Under the pieces are notes generated by a model that had not been told where the DNA came from, made no database searches, and saw nothing but the letters and a program-made list of their open reading frames with translations. The position numbers and the translations under genes are program-made. Shown here one piece after another: positions 11,271 to 23,164 of a stretch of 64,000 bases of DNA. The stretch's first letter is position 1. Each line of letters begins with the position of its first letter. This stretch comes from Cryptomeria japonica (taxonomy: Eukaryota; Streptophyta; Pinopsida; Cupressales; Cupressaceae): assembly GCF_030272615.1 (NCBI RefSeq), contig NC_081409.1, positions 476,812,573 through 476,876,572 of the forward strand, written 5' to 3'.

Positions 11271-12874
11271 GCAACACAATGTTTCATAGATCCTAAAATA
11301 GTATCAAAATTACCAGTTAGACCAAGATACATGTTAAATTCTTGGTCAGTTCAATATGGAAATCGAGCAGAGAAGAGGGTAGACTTATGTCTCTTTTGCA
11401 GTGAGTTTAAAGCTTTTGAGCTTCCAGACCCAAGTAAATCTCTATGTTTCACCCTTGGGATCCTATGATATCATCTTAGGAATCAATTGGTTAACTGAGC
11501 ATAAATCCATAGTCAATTGTGAAGATAAGGTGATTCATTGTCTAGATGATTATGGGAATCCCATTGAGATCCATGTTATTCAAAGACCACTTGAACTCAG
11601 ACAAATCTCAGCCATGCAGCTTAAAAAGGCTCAAAGGAAGGGATGCTCAATCTATGTTGTGCAAGTTAGTGACCTCAATGTTTCAAAACCAGTATAGATG
11701 ACCATCCTATCCTCAAGGAATTCTGAGATGTATTTCCAGAAGATCTCATAGAATTACCGCCAAAGAGAATTTAATTTCTCCATTGATCTTCTACCTAGAA
11801 CTAAACCACAGTCCAAGGCTCCATGCTGGATGACCACCACAGAGTTATATGAGCTAAAGGTACAACTATAGGAACTCTTGAATAAAGGATTCATAAGGCC
11901 TAGTGTGTCACCATGGGGTGCTCCTGTTATTTTTGTAAAGAAAAAGGATGGTACCATGCATCTATGTATCAATTATTGGATGCTTAACAAGGTTACTATT
12001 AAAAATAGGTACCCCCTTCCGAAGATTGAAGAACTTTTTGATCAAATGAAAGGGGCTACTATCTTCTCCAAGATGGATCTCAGATTCAGGATACCATCAA
12101 TTGAGAATCAAGGAGGAGGCTATTCCAAAAACAGCTTTTAGAACTCAGTATGGACACTATGGATTTACAGTGTTACCATTCGAGTTAACCAATGCACCTG
12201 CAGCATTCGTGAATCTCAAGAATAGTGTCTTTCAAGATTGTTTAGATGATTTTGTATTAATCTTTCTTGATGACATCTTGATCTATTCAAAATTTGTGGA
12301 AGAACATGATAGACACATAAAGATAGTGTTGCAGCACTTAAGAGAGCGTAAATTATTCGGTAAGCTATCCAAATGCACTTTCTATCAAGACAAGGTACAA
12401 TATTTGGGTCATGTAATATCAGCAAAGGGAATTGTAGTGGACCCTCAGAAAATCAAGGCAATTGTGGATTGGCCTACACCTCAAAATGTGTCAGAAGTTC
12501 GAAGCTTTATGGGTCTTGTTGGGTATTACCAAAAATTTGTAGGAGGATTCTCTAGAATCTCAGCACCAATCACTTCACTTTAGAAGAAAGGAAAAAAGTT
12601 TGAGTGGACTAAAGAGTGTGAGCAAGCCTTCCAATTATTGAAGGAAAAGCTCACTACTACTCCCATCCTAATTATACCAAATCCAAATGGACAGTTCATT
12701 GTAATAACTAATGCTTCAGGAGACGGAATAGGTGGAGTATTAATGGAGAATGGGCAAATTGTAGCTTATGAATCTAGGAAATTGAAGCCATATGAACTCA
12801 ATTACACACCTCATGATTTGGTACTAGCTGCTACTGTTCATGCATTGCAAATGTGGAGGCATTACCTATTGACT
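11245..12874 (+). pseudogene. pol: pol part 1 of gypsy A: protease, reverse transcriptase, start of RNase H (broken)
   Basis: Protease: ILIDTRATQCFID, where the active-site D-T-G has become D-T-R. A frameshift precedes YDIILGINWL. RT spans 11878-12583: [17 protein letters not shown], then a frameshift near 12100, then YGFTVLPFELTNAPAAF, and the catalytic FLDDILIYSK with both Asp intact. After an in-frame TAG (12581-12583) comes RNase H, ITNASGDGIGGVLM, where the first catalytic Asp (TDAS) is Asn. The frame is cut at HYLLT by the hAT transposon. Homology to plant gypsy pol is unambiguous; function is lost. Confidence 0.9.
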
Positions 12875-12875
12875 T

Positions 12876-15800
12876 GTGGACTCGCCACGGACTCGCGAGT
12901 CCATAGGAGCCACGAGTCGACTCGCCAAGGACTCATGAGGTGGGTCCTGGCGAGTCCATATGAAAGACTCGCGAGTCTTTCGCAAGGATTCGCGCGAGTC
13001 TTTTGCTCGGACTCGCGAGTCTTTCATATGGACTCGCGCAGCCCAGTTTTTATGCCAAATAACCAATAAAACTCATTTTTGTTTTATTTTTTCACCTCAT
13101 TTGGCATTTTTGATTGGTTATAGCAGGTTTGTAGGGTTTGAAGGAGGAGAGGGAAGAAGATAAAACCAGCAAAAGAGATCTAGGTAAGGATTTTTTCTCT
13201 GTTTTTTTTTCATTTGAATCATTTCCATGTTTGAAAATCCAAAAAATCTTGAAAGACAAGGGGATATGCTGCCAAAAAAATTTCTATTTCTTTTCCTAAG
13301 TTATTTCCTCATATTTTTTTCTTTTTTTTGAATGCTATTTTTCCCAAATGATTCATTGTCATTTTTTTTGTTGATTTTCCACAAAACCCTACTGATTTTT
13401 TTTTTTTTTCATGTTAAATAAGCAATGGCAAGTTCAACTCCAAGGGCAACCCCAAGGTCAGGAAGACAAAGAGATAAAGCATGGACATATGGGATTCCAG
13501 GAAGCAAAAAGGGGGAGGTCACTTGCATCGAATGTACAAAATGGATGACGGGTGGAATCGATAGATTAAAATACCACCTTGCACAAATACCTGGATATGG
13601 TGTGGAGGGATGCACCAAATCAACTCCTGAGATTATTAGAGAAATGAAGGTCATTCTTGCTGAGAATGATATGCAAAAGGAAGAAAGGCAAAAACAAAAG
13701 AAGCCATGGCAACTGCAATGAATCCCACATTGTCCACTTCGGGTCCCATTGGTCACACTCGTGGTCGTCAGCCACTTTCATCTTTTGGTGACAATGAGGG
13801 TGAGGCTAGCGGCACTCCTGTTAGATCAGACCCTAATTTTTTTGTACCACGCAATGTTCCAGGTGCACAACCTTCACTTGAAGGTACACAATGGAATAGA
13901 GAGAAGCATGAACAAGCAAGGATAGCAGCTTCAAACTTTTGGTTTTACAATAATCTATCTTGCAATGCAACAAACAATGTGTATTGGGAAGGTTTGGTTA
14001 ATGCATTAACAGTTGCGGGTAAGGGGTTTAAGGCCCCAACAGGTCATGACTTCAGTGGGCCATTGCTAGAGAAAGCTGTAAAAAATACACAAGTTGTGGT
14101 TGATGATCAGGAAAGGTATTGGAAGAGAAAAGGATGCAGCATTTTATCTGATGGATGGACAAATGGACGGAATAGGACTCTTCTCAACTTCTTGGTGGCT
14201 TCAAATGGTGCCATGGTATTCCTAAAGTCTATTGATGCTTCAAATGAAATAAAAAATGTAGAGACTCTGTGTAATCTGTTGGATTGGGTGGTTCGAGAAG
14301 TTGGAGTTGAGAATGTTGTCCAAATTATCACGAACAACGCAGTTGCATATGTATCTGCAGGTAGAATGCTTATGGAGAGGCATCCTACGATTACATGGAG
14401 TCCTTGTGTTGCACATTGCTTGGACTTGATGCTAGAGGACATTGGGAAGATTGGATGGGTGAAAAAGGTCGTTGAAGATGCAAGAAGTGTCACCAAATTC
14501 ATCTAAAACCATACAGGTGCTTGCTTTGATGAGAAAAAACACAAATAGCAAGGACCTTGTGCGACCTGGAGTGACACGATTTGCTAGCCACTTCATCACT
14601 TTGCAGAGCATTCTTAGTGCCATTCCTCATCTTAAGAAGATGTTTGTGTCTGATGCGTGGTTGGGGTCTGCATACTCCAAAAGACTTGAAGCAGAGAAGA
14701 TTGTGAGCATTGTTTTTGATGAAGGGTTCACCAAAAGTGGAGAGAGTTGACTATGGTAAGTAACAAACACAAAAGTAAACTTTATACAATCTTGTCTATT
14801 TGCTGATTTTATTTTTTAGGGGTTAATTTTGTACTAATTTAAAATTTGTTTTCATTTTTTTAGGTGACAGAACCTTTGGTAAGGGTTCTTTGTATGGTGG
14901 ATGGAGAGGGCATGCCAATGGGTTTCATTTATGAGGTCATGGATAGGGTCAACGAGGCCATTTCACATTACTATTGTGGAAATACAAGAAAATGTGAAAT
15001 CCTTTGGCGCATCATTGATCGTAGGTGGACAAACCAACTCCACCAACCGATACATGCCTTCGCCTACTTTTTGAACCCGAAATTCTACTTCTCTGATTCA
15101 TTTAGGGTTGATGAGGAGGTCATGGCAGGTGTTATTGCATGCATTGATAACATGGTACCTGATCCTGAGTTGAGAGACAAGGTTCTTGATGAGTTGGAGG
15201 TGAGATTTGACATTTGCAATTGCTCTATCTTTATTTATGAATTCGGAAATGTTCATTATTGAATTTGAGTTTGACACTTTGACTATCTATTTATGAATTT
15301 GGAAATGTTCATTGTCCAAGATCTACAAGAGTGCAGTGGGGAGACTCTTCTCATTACAACTAGCAATTGATAGGAAAGGAAAACAACAACCAGGTAAAAA
15401 ATTTAGTAACTTAGTTCAATATTGCAAGAAAAAAACTACAAACTTGATTGTTACATTTTTTTCTCAATTCTAATATTTCTAAATGTTTTTTGTACATTTA
15501 TGGTGGGAGAATTATGGTGCTGGCACGCCTAATCTTTAAAAGATAGCCGTCTATGTTTTGTCTCAGCCATGCAATGCTTCTGGGTGTGAACGAAATTGGA
15601 GTGTATTTGAGAGCATTCACACAAAGAAGAGAAATAGATTGACACAAAAACGGCTCAATGATCTAGTCTTCGTTCGGTACAACCTTCACCTTCGAGTTAG
15701 ACAGGTGGAGGGTGTTTCACATGAGGCCATTGACTTGGATGAAATTGATCCATATGGTGATTGGACCGTGAATGAAGAAAATGATGGTGACGATGTCCTC

Positions 15801-16370
15801 CTTACCGAAGAAGAAATTGCAGAAATAGAGAGAGGAGCAGCACAAGATGCAGAAGGAGCAAGATTGGATGAAGATGAGGACGAAGATGAGGACGAGGATG
15901 AGGACTTTGACTTTGAAGAAGAATCATCTCACCATTTAGATACCACAACACCCACTGCTACTACTTCTAGCTCAAGGCCTGAAAAATTGAGCTATATTAG
16001 GAGAAATACAAAGAGGAAGATGTAGTCTTCTCTTTGGTTTGTTCATTGTTGTTTTTCACATTTGGAGTTGGACATATCATTATATGTAATTTTGTGAACA
16101 TTTATAAACTTATGCTGCTATTATACATTTTAGAGTTGAAACTACGAGTATGAATGATGAAATTTCAAATATTGCGTGTTTGTAGATCATATGACGTGTA
16201 ATGTTTCAATTATGGCTCTTATGTTCTCTAAATGCATTAATTTCTTTATGCTTTTTTTGTAAAACTACGGTTTTTTTTTTGCCAAGTCTTTCACGAGTCT
16301 TTCACGAATCCGAGTCCGAGTCCAAATTTTTGGTTTGTCGAGTCTATGGCAAGTCTGAGTTTTAAAACTT
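12876..16370 (+). mobile_element. hAT transposon nested in RNase H of gypsy A (decayed)
   Basis: The retrotransposon RNase H stops after HYLLT and resumes at FELKTDH (16383), so everything between is inserted. The termini are related in inverted orientation (left GACTCGCCACGGACTCG, right reads GACTTGCCATAGACTCG from the other strand). Both ends are studded with the subterminal hexamer GACTCG/CGAGTC: more than ten at 12880-13040 and several at 16290-16355. Subterminal repeats are typical transposase-binding sites in hAT elements. The target duplication is degenerate and I could not define it. Confidence 0.85.
13425..16025 (+). pseudogene. hAT transposase with BED zinc finger, DUF659 and dimerisation domain (broken)
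   Basis: The start is ATG 13425. A BED finger lies at residues 30-65 (CIECTKWMTGGIDRLKYHLA…C). A frameshift near 13690-13706 leads into the DUF659/RNase-H-like region (GCSILSDGWTNGRNRTLLNF). A stop plus frameshift occurs at about 14504 (KFI stop), and the protein continues at 14517 (LALMRKNTNSKDLVRPGVTR). Probable introns have donor/acceptor pairs at about 14756/14863 (GTAAGT…TTTTAG) and GAG^GTGAGA near 15197. A short exon at about 15320-15394 encodes IYKSAVGRLFSLQLAIDRKG. The last exon from about 15500 (WWENYGAGTPNL, then TAA) encodes the hAT dimerisation motif SQPCNASGCERNWSVFE. The C-terminus is an Asp/Glu run (about 15870-15920). At least two frameshifts and two nonsense changes make it inactive. 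Confidence 0.88.
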
Positions 16371-18021
16371 TGGGGAAAACCTTTTGAGTTAAAAACAGAC
16401 CATTTGGGACTTAAGTACACTTCACTCAACCCAATCTTAATGCAAAACAGAGGAGATGGCTAGAATTTCTTAGTGAGTATGACTTTGGAATTGAATATAT
16501 AAAAGGGAAACAAAACAGAGTAGCCAACACCCACAGTAGGAGAAGGCATCTAGCGGTCATAACCATCACTAAATCTAGTCTAAGACAACAAGTTATTCAA
16601 CAACTACCAAGGGATGAGCATTATGATAGAGTGAAGCAAGCTTTAGAGAAGGAACCTTTAGACCCTCGTTTTGAAGGGTATGTGTTGGAGTCTGATGGCT
16701 TATTAAGATACCAAGGGAGGATGTATATTCCTGATTCTAGAGATCTAAGAAAGTTAATTATTGAAGAGATACACAATACACCATATTTAGGTTGCCCTAG
16801 AGTGACCAAGATGGTTGCAGAATTGAAGTCCTTATACTTTTGGCCAAAGCTCAAGAAAGATGGATCATACCATTTGTGGCACGATGTTTGGAATGCCAGC
16901 GAGTTAAAGCTGAGCATATGCATCCAGCAAAACTTTTATTTCCGCACAACATACCAGAGTACAAATGGCAAGTAATTGGCATCAACTTCATACAAGGGTT
17001 GCCAATGTTTAAGAATAAACATGATTGCATCTTAGTAGTTCTGGATAAGTTGACAATAGTAGCACATTTTATTCCAGGATATCTCAAGGATGGATCATGG
17101 ATCCTAGCCAAGAAGTTTGTTCAAGAAATTATTTGCTTGCATGGAGTGCCTGAAACCATCATATCTGATAGAGATGCACGTTTCACTTCAAGATTTTGGA
17201 CAACACTGAACACAGCACTAGGAACAAAGTTGAATTTCAGCTCATCTTACCATCCTCAAACTGATGGGCAAACTGAGAGGGCGAATCAAGTGGTTTAAGA
17301 TCTCCTTAGAATGTATTGTATGGACCAACAATATAAATGGGAGGAATATCTACCATTGGTGGAATTCACCTACAATATCTCTTACCATACATCCTTAGGA
17401 ATGGCACCATTTGAGGTTCTTTATGGGCAGAAGTGTTGCACACCTACCAGTTGGGATAGGATAGAGGATAGGATTGTGATTGGCCTGGACATGCTTAGAG
17501 AGATGGATGATCAAATGAGACTAATCAAAGAGAGACTGAAGGAGACAGTGGATAGACAAAAGAGCTACACAGATAAACATAGATCTTTTAAACAATTCTC
17601 AATGGGAGATAAAGTTTTCTTGAGGGTTAGACCTCACAAAATTTTCATTTCTTTTGAAAAATATTCCAAGTTGGCACCGAGATATGTGGGTCCATTTGTT
17701 GTATTGGAAGTGATTAACCCAGTTGCATATAGACTAGCTTTGCCTCCTGCTCTTACTCAACTCTGCGATGTTTTCCATGTTTCTTTGCTTAAACAATATC
17801 ATCCAATTATAGCTTATGTACCTGATTGGCGTGCATTGTAGGTTCACGACCCAGGGGTGGTGCTAGTGGGGCCCATCAGCATCCTTGATAGACGCAACAT
17901 TAAATTGCGTAATAAGGATCATACTTAGTATAAGGTCCAATGGGACCAGTATTCTATGGGTAGTGCCACATGGGAGAGTGTCGATGAGATGGATCGCTCT
18001 TTTCGACATTTGACTATTTAG
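16371..18021 (+). pseudogene. pol: pol part 2 of gypsy A: end of RNase H, integrase, chromodomain-like tail (broken)
   Basis: Resumes at FELKTDHLGLKY, shifts frame near 16440, then WLEFLSEYDFGIEYIKGKQN. The integrase zinc-binding part has GHPG changed to GCPR, losing a His; the Cys pair is intact in a second frame (CLECQRVKAEH). In the catalytic core the first Asp is Asn (GINFIQGLP), the second is kept (IISDRDARF), and TDGQTE is kept. A TAA (17296-17298) follows NQVV. The tail at 17311-17841 ends LPPALTQLCDVFHVSLLK; after a stop at 17839, ILDRRNIKLRN … WDQYSMGSATWESVDEM is chromodomain-like, with another stop inside. Confidence 0.88.
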
Positions 18022-18999
18022 TTGGGTTCTTTGTTTGTTGTGATGCACTACTTTCTGTTTACATGCTGAGATATTTAAGTTTTATGTATAGTGATGTTAT
18101 GTTGTGTGAAATACTTGTTGGGTGTGATGTTGTAGATGCATCAGTATGATACTTATGTGTTTGGTGTTTGATTAAATAAGACATCAAGACAATGTCTCTT
18201 CCTAGAGCGCAAGGATGTCATATCTTGACTTTTACTTTGTGAAATATAATATTTAGAGGTAAATGTGAATAATTCTTTGATGTGATTTCATTATGCATAT
18301 TTGCGTTATGAATTTAATTATTAATCACAGATGCAATGATGATGCAATATATGTAATTTTGTTTTGTTATGATTTATGGATTAAGCTACTGATGACAAAT
18401 TGAGTGCAAGTGTGTGCAGGTAATGTCAAAAGTGAGAACATAGTTGAGGTAGACGTGTCTAGCTTCTTGGATGTAAGTGGTATGAGGGAGTTGACGCACA
18501 CACCACGTAGTCATTCATATAGTTGCATTAAGTTTTGATGTTGTTGCATGATCTATGAAGTCAAAAAGTTAAGTTGATAAACTTAATGGTTATGATAGTT
18601 TAATATATTGTTTAATTTTAAATGTGTCATTTATGTATTAGTGTTTAGTAAAAAATTGTATTATTTGGAAACCATATGGTTTATCAATAAAGCAATAGCT
18701 GCAAAAAATCGCGATCATACCCGATTAATCCTGAATCCTGGAGCTAGCCGATTTATTCCCCGAAAAAATCGTAATAGATGAAAAAATCGTTGACCAAGTG
18801 TTGACCCAATTTTCAAAGCTTTTTTGCATTTAAATCATGTTAAAATAATGTTAAAAACCCCAAAAATGGCAAAAAAGTGAAAAAAAACATTGTAAAAACT
18901 TGCAAAACCCTCGAAAAACGCATGAAATTACTGAATTGCTTAGAAATAGGGTTGGTCTAAGACAAAATCAGAGTCAATGTGGAATCAATGTTGAAAAAG

Positions 19000-19170
19000 T
19001 TTGTTATTTTGTCCATTTTCGGGGGGTTCGTCATTCCCCACACTTGTTCAAACTCACGAGCTCAACAACCCAACAAAGGTACAAAGCCCACGAGATCAAT
19101 GGCCCAGTAGGGGTTTGAACCTTGGTGGCTACCTCACCAATGGAGTTTTTCTACCACAACACTAAACGTT
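19000..19170 (-). mobile_element. Possible tRNA-derived SINE fragment
   Basis: On the minus strand GGTTCAAACCC (19121-19111) matches the pol III B box GGTTCRANNCC. A TGGTAG A-box-like motif lies about 37 nt upstream (near 19156). That spacing suits tRNA-derived plant SINEs. The 3' limit and any target duplication are not clear. Confidence 0.45.
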
Positions 19171-19479
19171 CAAAGACATATTTCATATATGTAGATATAG
19201 ATATATGATTTTTAATTTATAATTGATATAGTTAATTTTTGCTCAAACAAAGACATACAATTCATTATGTGAGCAATATATCTAAAGTGCTCCACAAAAT
19301 AAATCTAAATGACAACAAACAAGCTTACATAGTTGTAATAAAAGAGCCTCCAACACACAATCATTAAAATTTGTCTCTACCTAAAATAGTAGTTGCAAGC
19401 TAGGTATTGCCAAAACCAGTGGCTTGCTAATATCTTTTACTTCAGCTAAACAAATGCCTTTTGTTGAATTCTATCACAT

Positions 19480-20700
19480 ATAAAAGACTTACCAATTGCC
19501 ACCAGGGAATATAAAGCATTGCAACTATGGAATATGATTTGATAAGCTTTCTCAAATATTGAACTAACCCTAGAAAACTCCTTGCCTCAATCACAATGAA
19601 AGTCTTGGATCACTTCAAAATGGCTTCCACTTTACTAAAGTCCTAACGATTGTTGGATCTTTGTCTAATAAATTTTGATCTCAGCTACTTCATAGACTTA
19701 GCTAATCTTTGATTTCAGACTTAGACAACTATTTGGTGTATTTGGCGACTGCCCTTTTAAAAAGTTAAATGAATATTTGCCTATGTAATCAGCAATATGA
19801 AAACAACAAAAATCTATTTTCTAAAATTCATGGGTTAAACTCCTTGTCTCAATCACAATGAAAGTCTTGGATCACTTCAAAATGGCTTCCACTTTTACTA
19901 AATTCCTAGCAATAGTTGGATCTCTGTCTGATAAATTTTGATCTTAGCTACTTCATAGACTTAGCTAATACCCCTAGAAAACTCCTTGCCTCAATCACAA
20001 TGAAAGTCTTGGATCACTTCAAAATGGCTTCCACTTTTACTAAATTCCACTTTTACTAAATTCCTAACAATAGTTGGATCTCAGGCTGATAAATTTTGAT
20101 CTTAGCTACTTCATAGACTTAGCTAATCTTTGATCTCGGACTTAGACAACTATTTGGTGTATTTGGTGACTGCCCTTTTAAAAAGTTAAATGAATATTTG
20201 CCTATGTAATCAGCAATATGAATATAAACAACAAAATCTATTTTCTACAATTCATGGGTTACTCTATTTTATTTACTCTCTATATCTCTATGCTATGGAA
20301 ATACCCTTAATTTAAAATAAATAAAAAAGTAGTTTGTGTCTATTTTTCTACAAATTTTTACGATTTTTTAAAATTCAATTTCTTACCCATTTTTTCAAAA
20401 TATCTTATACTTTTGGTTTGCCGATTTTTTCCCAAAATAATTTTTGTTACTATGATAAAAAGCATTGTAATTGTGGAATATGATTTGATAAGCTTTCTAA
20501 AATATTGAATTAACCCTACAAAACTCCTTGCCTCAATCACAATGAAATTCTTGGATCACTTCAAAATGACTTTTACTTTTACTATTTGTCTGTTAACTTT
20601 TGATCTCAATTACTTCATAGACTTAGTTAATACTTAGACAACTATTTGGTGTATTTGGTGACTGCCCTCTTAAAAAGTTAACTGATTATTTGCCTAAGTA
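19480..20700 (-). pseudogene. Repeated fragments of a gypsy RT/RNase H connection region
   Basis: On the minus strand a piece like VIEARSFLGLVQYLRKLIKS matches the post-RT segment of gypsy pol (EVRSFLGL-YYR-FI). A block of roughly 120-150 bp around it recurs at about 19583, 19841, 19987 and 20528, with larger units also repeated (19513 and 20461). It is a decayed pol scrap amplified by local duplication, with no open frame longer than 60 residues. Confidence 0.6.
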
Positions 20701-22235
20701 ATCAGTAATATGAATATAAACAACAAAAAATTATTTTCTACAATTCATAGGTTAAACTCTATTTTATTTGCTCTTTATATCTCTATGCTATGGAAATGCC
20801 CTGGAATTATTTAAAAAATAGTTTTTGTCTCTTTTTCTACAATTTTTAATGTTTTTTTTTTAAATCCGATTTTTTGCCGATTTTTTCAAAAAATCTTATA
20901 CTTTTGGTTTGCCGATTTTTTCCCTAAACGATTTTTGCTACTATGGTTTATCTAATTAGAAATGATAAAATAAATATATAATTTAAGTATATAAAATATA
21001 CATATTTATCCTCATATATATAAATATATTATTTTACTACTAATACGGAAATTAAATATTTTATTTAAAAGTTTTCCAATAATATTATTATTTACAAATT
21101 AAATATTTATTATTTTAAACATCTTATAAATACTTTTATTTTGAAAAAAGCTAAAATAATCATCATATTTTATTCATATTAAATAAACTGAAATAATCAT
21201 AATAATTTAATTATATTAAATAAACTAAAAAAATAATCATATTATAATTATATTGAATAAAATAAAATAGAATCTCTTAAAACTTAAAAAGTAAGATAAG
21301 GATACATGGCTTCAGGGATGACTTATCTCTTTTAAAAGATAAGTCTAAGAAAGTAGAAAAGCCTACGTGGGGCTCATAAGGAGATTAAATTCATTTTTAA
21401 GACCAAAAAAAAGAGAATTTAGTTAATAAGCATTCAGAAATATATAAAAAGCTTACTCTGAAGTGAAAATTATTACAGAATGGTATAGATTTGGGGAACA
21501 GATCGTGAAGGAAGGGAGGATATTTTTTCACGCAGAATAGATTGTGGAATGTTTTGAAGGAGGAGTCACTCTGCAGATTTAACTTGTCAACAATAGAGCG
21601 ATCGACTCGTTTTATCATTTAAGATTTTATTGATAAGGTACTCTCTATGATTAATTTCATCTACGAAACCGAATCTCACTTTTATTGCTGGATACATTGA
21701 AATCTGAAAATTTATTACTGTTGTTATTGTTTTAACTGTGTGAACATAGAATACATTCATAATTGTGTGTAGATGATTGTAGAATTTACATGCAATTATG
21801 GATGTAACATATGAAGACAAATGATATAAAAATAAAATAAACATTTGTTAATTGTCAGATTATATTGAGTCAAATGAACTCAAATCAGATTAGATAAATA
21901 AATTTATCCAAAATACTAATATGTTTATATATATGTAAATATTTATATACAAATCATGTTTTCAGAGATAAAATCTGATTGGCGGAAGAATACATAGTTA
22001 ATTTATATGTATGTATGTGTATGTGTACATATAACTCATACTTAATATCTTAAATATGTTCAAATGATTGTAACCCTCTTTCCTATGTCTGAAATTTCTT
22101 GATTTTACTATGTATGAATACAGTTAGGAAACATTAAAAGAAATATAGAGTTGAAATGAGAAGTGCATAAACAATCATGTTAAGGTAATGATGTGCATAG
22201 ATCTGAAAATTGTATGGAAAAGAATCAAGCATCCA

Positions 22236-22433
22236 TGTAGAATTAAATAGTTTTGTCGCATGAAAGAAATATGCATTTGCATGAGTTATTACATGGATAC
22301 CTATTAGGAATGAATGCATTTGAAATGAGAAGTCTGTAGAATTAAATAGTTTTGTCGCATGAAAGAAATATGCATTTGCATGAGTTATTACATGGATACC
22401 TGTTAGGAATGAATGCATTTGAAACATTATTAC
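22236..22433. repeat. 99-bp tandem duplication in the 3' LTR
   Basis: TAGAATTAAATAG followed by ATGCATTTGCATGAG recurs with a 99-bp offset (22238 and 22337). The 5' LTR has one copy (about 9370-9460), so the duplication arose after integration. Confidence 0.85.
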
Positions 22434-23164
22434 ATAAAATGAAGAATAGGAATGTATGATGTGTTATTTACTATGCATGTGTGTTTAGGAAAGCTTATCT
22501 TTCGAGATAGGGTGCCGAATGTGGATTTGCAGAGGATTTGAACCTTTTTTGGGGTTCATGTTTATATTAAATGTACTTTGGCCAAAGTCAAGGGTTCATT
22601 GGGATAGATGAACATTGCCTAGCAAAACTTAATTAATAAAGTCCTCTGCCACATCCTGATTGTTCACATAGCACATTCGAGTTAGGAGCTGCATGTATAT
22701 CAGGCTTGCACCGAGATTCCCTCCTGCTACTTATCTCCAGGTTGTTAGGCACTTCAAGCAGGGTCAGCAGTTCTCCATGTCAAGTACTCCTCCAGGGAAG
22801 CTAAGGTTTCATGGTTGGGCAGAAAAATGCCTCAACTACATTCTCGTCCATCAATCAGTAGAAGACCAGGAGGTTAATGGCAATCAAAGGCTCTTCATTT
22901 TATATCATTGATATGTATCATGTATTATTTACTTATTGTACTTGTACTTGGTAATGGAAAGATCGATTCCATTATATGTATGTAAGATGAATCTTTTTAC
23001 TCTCGTATGTAAAGGTACTAGTACCTGGATTTGTATAAATATATGGATTAATGATAAGATATCATTTAATTATACTTGAATTTTATTTCATTTTCAAATA
23101 ATGAATTTTGTGCTATTAATTATATGGAGAAAATTAGTAAGGAAAATATGAGCCTTACACTAGT

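Larger units (their letters stand above)
18686..20941. mobile_element. 2.26-kb insertion in the 3' LTR, possible DNA transposon
   Basis: The 5' LTR gives the empty site. TATGGTTTATC (11 bp) is duplicated at 18675-18685 and 20942-20952. The ends carry imperfect inverted sequence (left TAGCTGCAAAAAATCG, right reads TAGTAGCAAAAATCG from the other strand). AAAATCG/CGATTTTT repeats cluster at both ends. The 9-11-bp duplication would suit a Mutator-like element, the subterminal repeats also a hAT. There is no transposase. It contains a SINE-like unit and repeated antisense gypsy RT fragments. Confidence 0.65.
6774..23159 (+). mobile_element. Ty3/gypsy chromovirus-type LTR retrotransposon A, 16.4 kb with nested insertions
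   Basis: The element starts TGTCATATCTCGAC and ends CCTTACA, flanked by imperfect 5-bp target duplications (CTCGT 6769-6773, CTAGT 23160-23164). The order is LTR, iMet-type PBS, gag, zinc knuckle, protease, RT, RNase H, integrase, chromodomain-like tail, LTR. This is the gypsy order with an integrase C-terminal chromodomain-like region (known of chromoviruses). All coding parts carry frameshifts, stops and lost catalytic residues, so it is dead. Three later insertions (6876-7734, 12876-16370, 18686-20941) post-date its own integration, because each is absent from the paired LTR or interrupts its pol. Confidence 0.9.
18216..23159 (+). repeat. 3' LTR of gypsy element A (4.94 kb with insertion)
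   Basis: TGTCATATCTTGAC … CCTTACA, collinear with the 5' LTR. It is longer because of the 2.26-kb insertion at 18686-20941 and a 99-bp tandem duplication at 22236-22433. The two LTRs are clearly diverged, indicating an old insertion. Confidence 0.9.

Noticed and set aside
12868-16375. A clean 8-bp target duplication for the nested hAT
   Set aside because: Only ACTT is shared between the two sides (ATTGACTT versus TAAAACTT), too little to call.
18900-19118. 72-codon plus-strand frame in the 3' LTR insertion
   Set aside because: Antisense to the SINE-like unit; no domain.
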